Shown: one piece after another, positions 45,616 to 55,088 of the stretch | Position numbering within the stretch: the stretch's first letter is position 1 | Layout: each line of letters begins with the position of its first letter | NCBI GenBank assembly: GCA_024648695.1 | Contig: JACAVV010000017.1 | Coordinates: 42,956 to 106,955, forward strand | Source of the DNA: Nitrospina sp. | GTDB lineage: Bacteria; Nitrospinota; Nitrospinia; Nitrospinales; JACRGP01 | DNA: 64,000 bases | Direction: 5' to 3' | Notes under the pieces: model-generated | Seen by the model: the letters and a program-made list of their open reading frames with translations, nothing else | The model's database searches: none | Told to the model about the DNA's origin: nothing | Translations under genes and position numbers: made by a program

Positions 45616-46728
45616 ATGAATATCACTTTTGTTATTCGATCCATGCTGGCCGGTGGGGCGCAAAGGGTATTGAGTATTCTAGCCAATCATTGGGCTGGGC
45701 AGGGCAAATCGATCACCTTGCTGTCTTTTGATTCTGCCCCTTCTTTTTATACTCTGCATCCGGATGTGAAAATTATTACGCTGGATCTGGAAAAACGTTC
45801 TCCCGAAACCTGGCAAAGGGTATGGGACAACTACAGGCGAATCCGGATTCTTCGCAAAAACATAATAGCCTCCAAACCTGATTTGGTCATTTCGTTTTTA
45901 GTAGAAATCAACGTACAAACCCTTTTGGCTTGCAGGGGATTGAGTGTCCCTGTTTTTGTCCGCGAGGGAAACGATCCTACCATGCATCGCGTGGGCTGGA
46001 TTTGGGAAACCTTGCGTTCGAAAACATATCGCAAAGCACACAAGGTGATCAGTGTGAGCAATGGCGTGGACCGGTTTTTTGATTGGCTCCCGCCTGAAAA
46101 ACGACAAGTGATTTATAACCCGGTTCAACCCCTCGATTTAGAAAACGTTGATTTTGATCCTCCTGAGGATTGGGATTCAAAAAAAAAGCACCTTATAGGA
46201 ATGGGGCGATTGGTACCACAAAAGGGCTTTGATCTGCTTCTAAGATCGTTAAAACCCATTTTTGGTCGGTTCAATGACTGGCAGGTTTTTATTTTCGGCG
46301 AAGGGCCGTCCCATAGTAATTTGGTCGCTCTTAGAGATGAACTGGGTTTGCAGGGCCAGGTATTCTTTCCAGGATTGATTCAAAACCCTTTTCCTATGTT
46401 GATGCAATCCGACCTGTTCGTTCTTCCCTCGCGGCACGAGGGATTTGTTAACGTTTTGTGCGAAGCCAAGGCTTGCGGTCTTCCGGTGGTGAGTTTCGAT
46501 TGCCCGAGCAGTCCTTCCGAAATCGTCAGACCGGGAGTGGATGGCTTGTTGGTGCCCCCGGAAGATGTTGAGGGCTTGACTTCGGCTTTATCGGATTTGA
46601 TGGAAGACTCCGATCTCAGGCAGAGTTTTTCATCCCGCGCAAAAGAAATCAATCTGTGGCTAAACGTTCAAAGATTGGCCAAACAATGGGAGAGGCTGAT
46701 TGACCAATCTTTGATACACAGGGATTGA
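45616..46728 (+). CDS. Glycosyltransferase family 4
   Basis: A 370-aa GT-B enzyme. The N-terminal acceptor domain begins ITFVIRSMLAGGAQRVLS. The C-terminal donor domain has GMGRLVPQKGFDLLL and the EX7E-like segment SRHEGFVNVLCEAKACGLPVV, followed by SPSEIVRPGVDGLLVPPED. Typical of enzymes that build lipopolysaccharide or exopolysaccharide from nucleotide sugars. It is convergent with another glycosyltransferase gene 20 bp away, so this is a glycan locus. Acceptor and sugar are unknown. Confidence 0.88.
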   Translation: MNITFVIRSMLAGGAQRVLSILANHWAGQGKSITLLSFDSAPSFYTLHPDVKIITLDLEKRSPETWQRVWDNYRRIRILRKNIIASKPDLVISFLVEINVQTLLACRGLSVPVFVREGNDPTMHRVGWIWETLRSKTYRKAHKVISVSNGVDRFFDWLPPEKRQVIYNPVQPLDLENVDFDPPEDWDSKKKHLIGMGRLVPQKGFDLLLRSLKPIFGRFNDWQVFIFGEGPSHSNLVALRDELGLQGQVFFPGLIQNPFPMLMQSDLFVLPSRHEGFVNVLCEAKACGLPVVSFDCPSSPSEIVRPGVDGLLVPPEDVEGLTSALSDLMEDSDLRQSFSSRAKEINLWLNVQRLAKQWERLIDQSLIHRD

Positions 46729-46748
46729 GTTTAATCATAAATACCGAT

Positions 46749-47843
46749 TTATTTCATAGCCTGAACATTCGATAAAACCACTTCATGAAGTTTTTTAAAG
46801 CAGACTTTTGTGGAATAATTTTTTTCAACAGTTATTCGTCCCTTTTCACCGAGTTGTTGACGGGTGCTAATATTCTCAATCAACAGGGAAAGTTTGCTTT
46901 CCCACTCTTCAGGGGTCACCGCCAGAAAACCATTGATCCCGTCCTCGATAACATAGCAGTTTTCTCCTACAGCACTACAAACCACAGGAACGCTCGCGGC
47001 CATGTACAGCAAGGCTTTGGACGCACATTTACCGCGTTCCCAATCACCATCCTGCAATGGCATGACCCCAATATCTATATCCCGGAGTAATTCAAAAATG
47101 TGTTGAGGATCCTTTGCCGGTTGGAGATCCAGGTTCACATAGGAAAAACGGGATTGCAGTTCCTCTTTTTGATGAGTGTGGCCGATAAGAGTCAGTTGAA
47201 TTCTGTCTGGAAACCGATTGGCCAGATTTTTTAGAGGCTCTTCCAATAGTTGCAGGTAATGAAGATTGTTCAAGGTTCCCACCCAGCCAATATTGACTGG
47301 GGAGGATCGTTCTTTTCTTTCTCTGGAAAAGTTTGGAAAATCGCTTGTTTCCACAGGGGTGGGTAACAGGTGGGTGCCTGGATTCAGGGATTTGCAGTAG
47401 GTTTCAAGAAAATGGCTTCCGGATATAACGGCATTGGCATTTTTGATCAAATACCGGGTGGGCCTTGGCTGGGTCAAAAAAACGGCGTCATCCAGATCAA
47501 ATATGATTCGGGGATGAATGAACTTTAGAAAAGCAACAAACCAGGCGGGAGGTGTGGCTTTTTGAATGAAAACAATATCATAACGTTTCGCAATGACCAG
47601 CACATAAGCCATTTTGAACAAAGAGTAAAGCTGTTCGATGTAGATGCTGTGATTTTTCCTGTTCCAGAAGGTATCCACTCCGCCTTTAAGATATAGCCAA
47701 TCATGGAGAAGAGGACTTCGATAATTAACCAATTTATAACGGTAACCGGCCCGTTCCAGATAGGGGAGGTAATCGTAAACTCTGAATACCGCAGAATAGA
47801 CCAAACGGGCGCAGGGTATCAGGAATAAAATAGAACGCGCCAC
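46749..47843 (-). CDS. Glycosyltransferase (GT-B, family 4-like)
   Basis: About 364 aa. The N-terminal part has VFRVYDYLPYLERAGYRYKLVNY and FDLDDAVFL. The donor domain has IGWVGTLNNLHYLQLL, GVMPLQDGDWERGKCASKALLYMA and VVCSAVGENCYVIEDGINGFL. GTG 47843 is taken as start; TTG at 47852 overlaps the sulfotransferase stop by 4 bp and is also possible. It likely extends a surface glycan together with the neighbouring sulfotransferase and flippase. Confidence 0.82.
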   Translation of the reverse strand: MARSILFLIPCARLVYSAVFRVYDYLPYLERAGYRYKLVNYRSPLLHDWLYLKGGVDTFWNRKNHSIYIEQLYSLFKMAYVLVIAKRYDIVFIQKATPPAWFVAFLKFIHPRIIFDLDDAVFLTQPRPTRYLIKNANAVISGSHFLETYCKSLNPGTHLLPTPVETSDFPNFSRERKERSSPVNIGWVGTLNNLHYLQLLEEPLKNLANRFPDRIQLTLIGHTHQKEELQSRFSYVNLDLQPAKDPQHIFELLRDIDIGVMPLQDGDWERGKCASKALLYMAASVPVVCSAVGENCYVIEDGINGFLAVTPEEWESKLSLLIENISTRQQLGEKGRITVEKNYSTKVCFKKLHEVVLSNVQAMK

Positions 47844-47848
47844 GTGAG

Positions 47849-48679
47849 TCAACTTTCGATTTGATTGTAGTTCAGTTTTCGCATCATGGGCCGATCCTTG
47901 ATTTCCTGGTAAAACCCTTGCAATTCAGGGTTGCCTGAAAACGAATAAGCGCGTTTGACGTCGATGGAGTCAATTTGATTTTGAACCTCTGTGTCCAATG
48001 CATTCAAGCCGATAAAACCCAGCAAGTCGCTCAGTATCGGTTTGGGGTCGGCCAGAAAATCTTCGTACCGAAATTGGAAATAAGAGAGATCCGGGTTTTG
48101 TTCCAGGCTGTCAAAAAAGAATGAATTGTATTCCTCCCAGACCTCAAAAGCACGGTTCAGGGAAGTGCATCTTAAAGAGTAATAAGGGTCCTGAATGTTT
48201 CCCAGCCGTTTGGATTCGCGTGTGAACAGGCTTTGTGCGACATCGACACCGTTACGGGCTATGTATATGAACCGTGCATCCGGAAACATGTCCCGCCAAA
48301 GGGGCCAGGTGAGAGTGGTTCGGGGGTCTTTCCATCCCCAGTTTGGTAAATGGCTTCCGTAGAATTGACTGAGGTTTTGAAGGCCCACATAAGACAGGCG
48401 AAACTTCATTGAATTGATTTTCTGCGTTAAACCATCGACAACCTTTTTGCGGGTACCGGGTTCTTCCAGCAGGTGGAAAAGTGGTTTGGGATAATCCCAG
48501 GATCCGTGAGCAATTTGAAGGATCCAGTCGTTGGTCTCGTTAAAATACTGGGATTCGTGATGCTTGCTAAGATTCTCTCCCATAAAAACACCCAGTCCGG
48601 ACAGGATTTGCGTGAGCAGAGTGGTCCCTGACCGGTGCATGCCCAAAATTACGATAGGATTGTTTGGAGCCTTAAGCAT
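47849..48679 (-). CDS. PAPS-dependent sulfotransferase family protein
   Basis: About 276 aa. The 5'-phosphosulfate-binding loop is GMHRSGTTLLTQIL near the N-terminus. The 3'-phosphate-binding strand is FIYIARNGVDVAQSLF, followed by the helix with FRYEDFLADP. It would transfer sulfate from PAPS to a sugar or other acceptor. ATG 48679 overlaps the flippase stop by 8 bp; an in-frame start at 48724 would lie inside the flippase gene. Sitting between flippase and glycosyltransferase, it suggests a sulfated surface glycan. Confidence 0.83.
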   Translation of the reverse strand: MLKAPNNPIVILGMHRSGTTLLTQILSGLGVFMGENLSKHHESQYFNETNDWILQIAHGSWDYPKPLFHLLEEPGTRKKVVDGLTQKINSMKFRLSYVGLQNLSQFYGSHLPNWGWKDPRTTLTWPLWRDMFPDARFIYIARNGVDVAQSLFTRESKRLGNIQDPYYSLRCTSLNRAFEVWEEYNSFFFDSLEQNPDLSYFQFRYEDFLADPKPILSDLLGFIGLNALDTEVQNQIDSIDVKRAYSFSGNPELQGFYQEIKDRPMMRKLNYNQIES

Positions 48680-49949
48680 GGGTTGTGATGAAATCCTTTT
48701 TCTTTTGTCTTTGAGTAGAGACAATAAATAATAAAAGATTGAACAGGGACTGCGCTCCCATAGCTATAGCGAGCCCTTCGATTCCGTACAGGTAAAACAG
48801 GACGAGCCGTAAGCCGATTCCAATCGTGTACCCAATGGAGCCGATCCAGGTGGGTGTCACGGTATTGCCCCTGGAATAAAACAGGAGTGAAAACGTTTGG
48901 GCGGTGCATCTGCCGATGAAGCGCCCGCCCATTAGTATCAAAAGCCACCATAAAGTATGGATGTCTCCAGACTTGAAGTTCCCGAATCCGAAAACGGTGG
49001 ACAGGACAGGTTCTCCAGCCACAATGAGGATACACCAGCAGAACAGGGAAAAACAAAAAATTCCTGTAGAGCGGGTCAAGCCAATTTTATAAAAATCCGC
49101 CCATGATTTTGCTTTCGCATGTTTGGAAAGTTTGGGAATGACGGGATTGATCAGGGATTTGCTCACAGCCTGTTGGGCTAACTCGTAAATTTGCTGGGCC
49201 AGGTGAATTAGTGAAAGCCCACCGCTCGGTACGAGAGACGCCAGTAATCGATCCACCAGAATATCGGTTTTATAGTAACTGGTACCCAATAGAATGGGGC
49301 GAAGCCGGTTCCAGGCATCCTTAACCGCCTGGTTTTTCCAGTCAGGTGGATGAAATTTGCCGAGTACGGGAAATAAAAGGAGAGCGTGAATGGTAACCCG
49401 TAATAGAAGGGTCCACGCCGCGGCATAAATTCCCCAGTGGGGGAGGGACCAAACCATAAACATCAATCCGACCAAAGCCGCCACGCTGGCTCGCCATTCG
49501 CCCGAAATAAATTCCTCTTTGGAAAAATATGTGGCCATCAATACCGTGGCCAAACCCGTCATCATGGCACATGGCAGTTGTATCCAAAGCAGGCTCAATG
49601 TGAGTTCCTGACCCTCTTTGGAAAATCCGGGAGTGATCCACGGAACCCAAAGGGGAGCTGTTAACATCAAGAATGAAACGATAATCGCAAACACGAGGCC
49701 GACCCCAAAGAAAAAGGTCCATGCCAGTTTGTCGCGTGAGTCCTTTGTTTCATTAGACAGAATAGGAACCAGAATATTCGATAGGGAACTGGAAAGAATG
49801 ACGGTTAACAAATTGGGAATCGTCACCCCAGCGAACAAGGCGTCAGTCTGAAATCCGGGACCGATGGTGGTCATCAGGTACCAGTTCGACATGAAGGCAA
49901 CCACAATATTGAAAATGGCTAAGCCTGCTAAGGGAGTGGCTTGTTTCAT
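48672..49949 (-). CDS. MurJ/MVF-family lipid-linked oligosaccharide flippase
   Basis: A 425-aa integral membrane protein with about 12 hydrophobic segments. It is of the MOP-superfamily type, with ATPLAGLAIFNIVVAFMSNWYL, GPGFQTDALFAGVTIPNLL and SLSNILVPILSN near the N-terminus, as in MurJ-like proteins. MurJ itself flips lipid II; the setting among glycosyltransferases favours export of a glycan precursor. No second MurJ gene can be checked here. Confidence 0.82.
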   Translation of the reverse strand: MKQATPLAGLAIFNIVVAFMSNWYLMTTIGPGFQTDALFAGVTIPNLLTVILSSSLSNILVPILSNETKDSRDKLAWTFFFGVGLVFAIIVSFLMLTAPLWVPWITPGFSKEGQELTLSLLWIQLPCAMMTGLATVLMATYFSKEEFISGEWRASVAALVGLMFMVWSLPHWGIYAAAWTLLLRVTIHALLLFPVLGKFHPPDWKNQAVKDAWNRLRPILLGTSYYKTDILVDRLLASLVPSGGLSLIHLAQQIYELAQQAVSKSLINPVIPKLSKHAKAKSWADFYKIGLTRSTGIFCFSLFCWCILIVAGEPVLSTVFGFGNFKSGDIHTLWWLLILMGGRFIGRCTAQTFSLLFYSRGNTVTPTWIGSIGYTIGIGLRLVLFYLYGIEGLAIAMGAQSLFNLLLFIVSTQRQKKKDFITTHA

Positions 49950-50537
49950 CGCTGGGTTATGAGAAGTTCAAAAAGATTGAAAAGGTTGAACGAGAAGAAT
50001 CTGGAAACGATTCATTACGAAAAGCAAATTATTAAGTCGACTGCCAATTTAGACTATCCTCAATAGTTGCCGTGAATTCAAGAGTTTTGTTTGAAGTAGG
50101 TGGGCCTAATTCTAGCTCAATAGACCGGTATTGCTACGGGCCCCTGGAAAATGTTGAAGGGCTTTTGTCAAAGGAAAGTTCTGTTAATAGTAGGGTTGGC
50201 AATAAACCAAAGGATATTAATACCCGAAAAAGCTAATTAAATTGATTGAAAATTTATTGTGACTATTACAGAGCAAACTTTTAAGAATCACTCTCTAATA
50301 GCAATATTTTACGGTTAAAAATAGTAAAATTCTGAATATGATTCCAGATTGGACGAGTTTTTTTAATGGATCGTGAGTTTATATTGTTTGACTTTGCTTT
50401 TTAATGGTAATAACAGCCCAAAGTTTGTTTAAAGCTAATCTGGAAAATTTCAGTTGCCATCCTTAGGTTCTATCCCGCACAATATTTATATGGGAGGAGG
50501 AAGTTTTCTAACCCGTTACCTTTCAGGAGACTTAATC
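49950..50537. other. AT-rich spacer without a recognised gene
   Basis: About 590 bp between divergent genes, with stop codons in all frames and only short reading frames. It should hold the promoter of the exported protein at 50538. I see no clear sigma-70 promoter, tRNA, terminator or repeat. Confidence 0.5.
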
Positions 50538-51113
50538 ATGAAAGCTTTCAAAGTGGCAGTTTTCTGCTTATTCATAGTTGCCTTCGCGGCTTCAGTCCAG
50601 GCGGGGCCCGTCAAGCCTGGCGAATTGAGTCAAAACGAAAAGGGTGAATGGATCTACACTCCTAAAGGAGAATTGGTGCTTAACAAACAGCCTTTTTACA
50701 TGGGGGTTGATGGCAGGTTCGATCAGCGATGCGACGGGTTGTTTTACATTGATGGCGATAAGGACATCCCTGACCTTCGCGATTTCCGCTTGTTTTATTG
50801 TCTGGGCCGGTATGAAATGACATTGGACGGGCCTGCAGGAAGGGCGGTCAGTTTATTTGGAGATTTCCGCTACGGTCAGGATTGGGGTTATCTCATCATC
50901 AAAAAAACAGATGGTAAAAAGGTGTGGATACTGGACCTGGAGGATTTTCCTCCCAACCAGTGGGCCAAAATTCCGCCAAGTAAGGATGGCTATGGAGGAT
51001 TTGAAGTGTATTACCATCCGAGCCCCCAATTCGAGCAGAAAATAGCATCGGTGAAATGGGGCGAATGGTGGAAAAAAGACAGCATTGAGAATCATATTTC
51101 CAATGTTCCTTAG
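50538..51113 (+). CDS. Secreted protein of unknown function
   Basis: 191 aa. ATG 50538 has AGGAGA 7 bp upstream, and a clean Sec signal peptide (MKAFKVAVFCLFIVAFAASVQA then GPV) follows it. The mature part is rich in aromatic residues and Gly/Asp. It has two Cys (QRCDG and FYCLG) likely to pair, and segments such as FGDFRYGQDWGYLIIKKTDGKKVWILDLEDF. I do not recognise a family. It may be a periplasmic or outer-surface protein; neighbours give no firm clue. Confidence 0.75.
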   Translation: MKAFKVAVFCLFIVAFAASVQAGPVKPGELSQNEKGEWIYTPKGELVLNKQPFYMGVDGRFDQRCDGLFYIDGDKDIPDLRDFRLFYCLGRYEMTLDGPAGRAVSLFGDFRYGQDWGYLIIKKTDGKKVWILDLEDFPPNQWAKIPPSKDGYGGFEVYYHPSPQFEQKIASVKWGEWWKKDSIENHISNVP

Positions 51114-51141
51114 GCTGTTCTCCCTTTCATAGAGCCGGTTT

Positions 51142-51996
51142 GTGGACATCTCCCAAATTGAGTCAAAATCTGTACTTACCCGAACCTCGGGTTATTTGAA
51201 ATCCGTTTGCTCGCATTCGCTGAACCCGTACATTGGGTGCGGGTTCGGTCGCTCGTCCTGTGGGGTGGGCTGTTATGTCCGATTCAACCCGTGGCTCACT
51301 CGCGGCCGCGAATGGGGACGTTTTGTTGATGTCAAACGAAACGCTCCGGACGTGTATGCCAAAACCTGCCCGCGCGAAAAGTCCTGGGCTCGTGGGCGTG
51401 GACACCCTTTTAGTATTTTTCTTTCCAGCTCTACGGATCCCTGGCAACCTTTGGAAACGAAGTTCCGGATCACGCGTCGACTTTTGGAAGTGATGCAGAC
51501 GTATCCGCCCGATGAACTCATCCTGCAAACTCATACCGCATTGATCCTGGAGGATTTGCCACTCATTCATACCCTGGCGGGTCTTTGCCGTTTGCGGGTG
51601 CACCTCAGTATTGAGGGTGATCGTGATTGCTTAACGGGATTGCCTCAGCCCCCTTGTTCGCTGGAGGATCGAATCCGTGCCTTGAAAGAGTTCTCGAAAG
51701 CGGGAGTTTCGGTGGTCGCTTGCCTTTCGCCGCTGTATCCTTTACAGGATGCCCATCGATTCTTCTCCCTGCTCGCCCAAAGTGGTGCAACGGCTGTGGT
51801 GATCGACCATTTCATTCAAGGCGATGGAACTCCCGACGGTTCCCGGACACTGAAAACTTCCCTGGCTCAGGCGATTAACAAGGTTTCACCGCAAGCGATG
51901 CGGTTGTCTTACCGTGACGAAGTTGCTCAAATCGCAAAATCTTATTTGCCGGTCGGGATCTCCAGTCAGGGTTTTGCCGGTCAGTACACGCAATAA
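51142..51996 (+). CDS. SPL-family (COG1533-like) radical SAM protein with unusual Cys spacing
   Basis: 284 aa starting at GTG 51142. It opens with SLNPYIGC, as in spore-photoproduct-lyase-like radical SAM proteins (NPYxGC). The cysteines that should bind the 4Fe-4S cluster are C33, C40 and C44, spaced CX6CX3C (GCGFGRSSCGVGCYVRF) instead of CX3CX2C. Further barrel features include SSSTDPWQPLE and VHLSIEGD. The substrate is unknown. The stop is 1 bp before the start of the ABC-class ATPase gene, so the two are surely coexpressed. Confidence 0.78.
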   Translation: MDISQIESKSVLTRTSGYLKSVCSHSLNPYIGCGFGRSSCGVGCYVRFNPWLTRGREWGRFVDVKRNAPDVYAKTCPREKSWARGRGHPFSIFLSSSTDPWQPLETKFRITRRLLEVMQTYPPDELILQTHTALILEDLPLIHTLAGLCRLRVHLSIEGDRDCLTGLPQPPCSLEDRIRALKEFSKAGVSVVACLSPLYPLQDAHRFFSLLAQSGATAVVIDHFIQGDGTPDGSRTLKTSLAQAINKVSPQAMRLSYRDEVAQIAKSYLPVGISSQGFAGQYTQ

Positions 51997-51997
51997 A

Positions 51998-53704
51998 ATG
52001 CCTATTGCTATCCCTCACGAACTGATAACGCTTCTTGAAGGTTTACAGAGTAAAGGCTACAAGGCCTATAAGTGTTTGCAGGGGACGGTCTGGAATTATG
52101 ATCCATTCACGCTGACGTTCCACCATGTGCAAGGCGATCCTTTTGCCGCGCCTTCGCGTTTGGGGTTAGAGATAAACCTGCAAGCGTTGGAAATCCCACC
52201 AGATTGTTATTCCTCTTCCTTACGCCGATTGGCAGTGGAAGATTTTCTTTTGCGTAGTTTACGCCAGACTATCGAAGCCAGTAAATTCCGTTCAAGGGGT
52301 TCGGGCAAAAGCGGGCAGATCAGCATTCAGTTTCCCAGTCAAAAAATCTTGCGTCGAAGCTCCCTCACTATTTCTAGAAACGATCTTGAAGTGATCCATT
52401 TCGCAGGCCTTCCGGCCCAGGGTCGGACCATTCTGGGGAAAGAGGCCGCTACAATGTTCCGCGAAGTCTTGCCGATGATGTGGGAGACTGCTTTGCGATC
52501 GCAACACTTTGACCTGTCCCGATTGTACCGGCATATCGAGGTTCTGGAAGATTATCAGGCATTGCAGGATCAGTTACGGAAAAACCGTTGGGCGGCTTTT
52601 GTGGCGAACGGATCCCATTTGCCAAGAGCGTCTGGAGTCAGCGATTTGCCTTTGAAAGGGAAGGCAGTGGAATTTGAATCTCCAGGTGATTTTACAGAGA
52701 CAGTTATGCTTCCCCATCGGGGAAAGGTTGCCGGAATGGCGATTCCTCAGGGAATCACCCTGATTGTTGGCGGCGGGTTTCATGGCAAAAGCACTTTACT
52801 ATGCGCTTTGCAGTCAGCGGTCTATCCACATATTCCTGGAGACGGACGCGAAACCTGCGCTACGGATCACACCGCGGTGAAAATCCGCGCGGAAGATGGC
52901 CGGATGGTGCATGAACTCGATATATCAGGTTTCATGACCGATCTGCCGCTGGTTCCCGATACATGCAAATTTTCTACCGCCTCAGCCAGCGGTTCTACGT
53001 CCCAGGCGGCCAATATTCTGGAAGCTATGGAATCGGGTGCAAAAGTGTTGCTAATCGATGAAGACACTTCGGCCAGCAATTTCATGATTCGTGATGCTCG
53101 TATGCAGGCTTTAATTCATGCTGACAAAGAACCCATCACGCCGCTGGTGGACCGCATCGAGGAATTGTATGAAGCTTTTGAACTCAGTTCGATATTGGTG
53201 ATGGGAGGAAGCGGCGATTATTTTGAGTCGGCGCAGTACGTAATCGCCATGGAGAACTTTCGACCTCGACTGGTGACAGATCAGGCTAAAGCTATCATCA
53301 AAACCCAGCCAGGGTCCAGGAACCGGGAGACGAGAGTTCCTTTTCCACCAGTAAAGGGGCGACGATTCGACACCCGTTTGCTTGATTTCTCAAGAGGAAA
53401 GAAACCATGTGTGATTGAAGCGCAGGGACTGGATTATTTGGTTTTGGGGACAAGCAAAGTGGATATTCGACATCTTGAACAGGTGGTGGAGACGGGTCAG
53501 ATAAGTGCGTGTGGCTGGTTGCTCAGGGAACTGAAAGATTATCTGGATTCAAAAAGCGGGTCCAGCCTTGAAGGATTTTTAAACTTTTTCGAAAACGTGG
53601 ATGAAGGATTTTTTACATCCATCACACCCTATAATAATGGCTTGTTGACGGTCCCGAGGATTCATGAAGCATTGGCCATGCTCAACCGCATTCGAGAAAA
53701 ATGA
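51998..53704 (+). CDS. ABC-class ATPase (COG3044-like) of unknown role
   Basis: 568 aa from ATG 51998. The frame is open further upstream only as a shadow of the radical SAM gene. It matches the little-studied predicted ABC-class ATPase family. The N-terminal domain of about 240 aa has no known motif. The nucleotide-binding part has a Walker-A-like GGGFHGKST (about residue 257-265), a signature-like SASGSTSQA (about 328), and Walker B VLLIDEDTSASNFM (about 349). A C-terminal domain of about 190 aa follows. It lacks transmembrane segments, so it is not a transporter subunit. Its function is not known to me. Confidence 0.78.
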   Translation: MPIAIPHELITLLEGLQSKGYKAYKCLQGTVWNYDPFTLTFHHVQGDPFAAPSRLGLEINLQALEIPPDCYSSSLRRLAVEDFLLRSLRQTIEASKFRSRGSGKSGQISIQFPSQKILRRSSLTISRNDLEVIHFAGLPAQGRTILGKEAATMFREVLPMMWETALRSQHFDLSRLYRHIEVLEDYQALQDQLRKNRWAAFVANGSHLPRASGVSDLPLKGKAVEFESPGDFTETVMLPHRGKVAGMAIPQGITLIVGGGFHGKSTLLCALQSAVYPHIPGDGRETCATDHTAVKIRAEDGRMVHELDISGFMTDLPLVPDTCKFSTASASGSTSQAANILEAMESGAKVLLIDEDTSASNFMIRDARMQALIHADKEPITPLVDRIEELYEAFELSSILVMGGSGDYFESAQYVIAMENFRPRLVTDQAKAIIKTQPGSRNRETRVPFPPVKGRRFDTRLLDFSRGKKPCVIEAQGLDYLVLGTSKVDIRHLEQVVETGQISACGWLLRELKDYLDSKSGSSLEGFLNFFENVDEGFFTSITPYNNGLLTVPRIHEALAMLNRIREK

Positions 53705-53761
53705 AGGAATGATTTATAATATGTTAGAACCTTGGAATAGAAATATCTATCGGAGCCTGAA

Positions 53762-55078
53762 ATGAAAAAGCAACGGGAAAGAGGGTTGTGGGAGGTATAT
53801 GGAGAAGACCCGGAAAAGGCGGATGCGGATCTTTGGGGGCGAATATCGGATCGTGTGTCGCGGCGGGGTTTCCTGAAAAATACTGGATTATCGGCTATGG
53901 TACTGGCTTTAGGTGCACACATCCCGTTTTTTCGGAACCTGCCTTCAGGGTTTATCCCGGAAGCTTTGGCAGAAGGCGGAGAAGAATTTGTACTGGAAGG
54001 AAAAAATGGACTGCGGATTTTAAATGATCGGCCGGTCAATGCCGAAACGCCAGCTCACCTTTTGGATGATCCCATCACTCCGGCGGAAAGGCATTTTGTG
54101 CGCAACAACGGATTGGTGCCTCCCGGCGCTGAAACGAAAGATGCTTCGGGCTGGAACCTGACTGTTGATGGCGAGGTGCACAAGCCTTTGCAACTCACAC
54201 TGGAGCAACTCAAAAAATTCCCGCAAGTGACTTACGCTCTGCAAATCGAATGTGGAGGCAACGGTCGCGCAGGATACTATCCCCCAGCCAAGGGCAACCA
54301 GTGGACCCTGGGAGCGGTCGGTTGTTCGCGTTATACCGGTGTTCGTATGGCCGATGTGTTGAAGGAAGCAGGCTTGAAGGACAGTGCCGTTTATACAGGA
54401 TATTATGGACGCGACCTTCATTTGAGCGGGGATCCCCAAAGAGTACCCATTTCACGCGGAACCCCGATTGCAAAAGCCCTGGAGGAGCATACGCTGATCG
54501 TATGGGAAATGAACGGAGAACCCCTTCCAGCATTGAACGGATTTCCGGTACGTGTGGTGACTCCCGGTTGGCCGGGTTCAACCTCAGCAAAATGGTTGCG
54601 GCGAATTTTTGTGCGTAACAAGATTCATGACGGTCCAAAAATGGGGGGATATGCCTATCGTGTTCCCAAATACCCAGTCGCGCCAGGCACTAAGGTGCCT
54701 GAGGAAGATATGAAAATCATCGAAAGCATGCCGGTGAAGTCCTTGATCACCTTTCCCAAAACCCGAAGCCAAATCAAGCTGGGATTGCCCCTGAAACTAC
54801 GAGGCCAGGCCTGGGCCGGCGACCGTTCTGTGAAAGCCATGCATCTGAGTTTTGATTTTGGTGTGACCTGGCAGAAAGCAAAACTGAAAGATCCGGTCAA
54901 CCCTTATGCCTGGCAACAATGGGAAGCGACCCTTGATTTGCCCTTTCGGGGCTATTACGAAATTTGGGCACGGGCCACGGATTCCGCAGGCGACATGCAA
55001 CCCATGGTGGTTCCCGGTTGGAACCCCAAAGGTTATCTCAATAACGCGATGCACCGCATTGCGGTGACAGTTGTGTGA
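53762..55078 (+). CDS. sorA: Tat-exported sulfite oxidase-family molybdoenzyme
   Basis: A 438-aa periplasmic enzyme. The twin-arginine signal is SRRGFLKN (Arg34-Arg35) followed by the hydrophobic segment MVLALGAHIPFF. The molybdopterin domain holds the Mo-binding Cys164 in ECGGNGR, and PVRVVTPGWPGSTSAKWL. A C-terminal Mo-co dimerisation domain follows (LRGQAWAGDRSVKAMHLSFDFG), absent from MsrP, so sulfite oxidation fits better than methionine-sulfoxide reduction. It would pass electrons to the cytochrome c encoded immediately downstream (SorAB arrangement). The substrate is inferred from family and context. Confidence 0.85.
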   Translation: MKKQRERGLWEVYGEDPEKADADLWGRISDRVSRRGFLKNTGLSAMVLALGAHIPFFRNLPSGFIPEALAEGGEEFVLEGKNGLRILNDRPVNAETPAHLLDDPITPAERHFVRNNGLVPPGAETKDASGWNLTVDGEVHKPLQLTLEQLKKFPQVTYALQIECGGNGRAGYYPPAKGNQWTLGAVGCSRYTGVRMADVLKEAGLKDSAVYTGYYGRDLHLSGDPQRVPISRGTPIAKALEEHTLIVWEMNGEPLPALNGFPVRVVTPGWPGSTSAKWLRRIFVRNKIHDGPKMGGYAYRVPKYPVAPGTKVPEEDMKIIESMPVKSLITFPKTRSQIKLGLPLKLRGQAWAGDRSVKAMHLSFDFGVTWQKAKLKDPVNPYAWQQWEATLDLPFRGYYEIWARATDSAGDMQPMVVPGWNPKGYLNNAMHRIAVTVV

Positions 55079-55088
55079 TGAGGAAAAA

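Noticed and set aside
50100..50240. Possible small RNA or promoter in the spacer before 50538
   Set aside because: AT-rich, but no stable hairpin, conserved motif or sigma-70 pair could be read.
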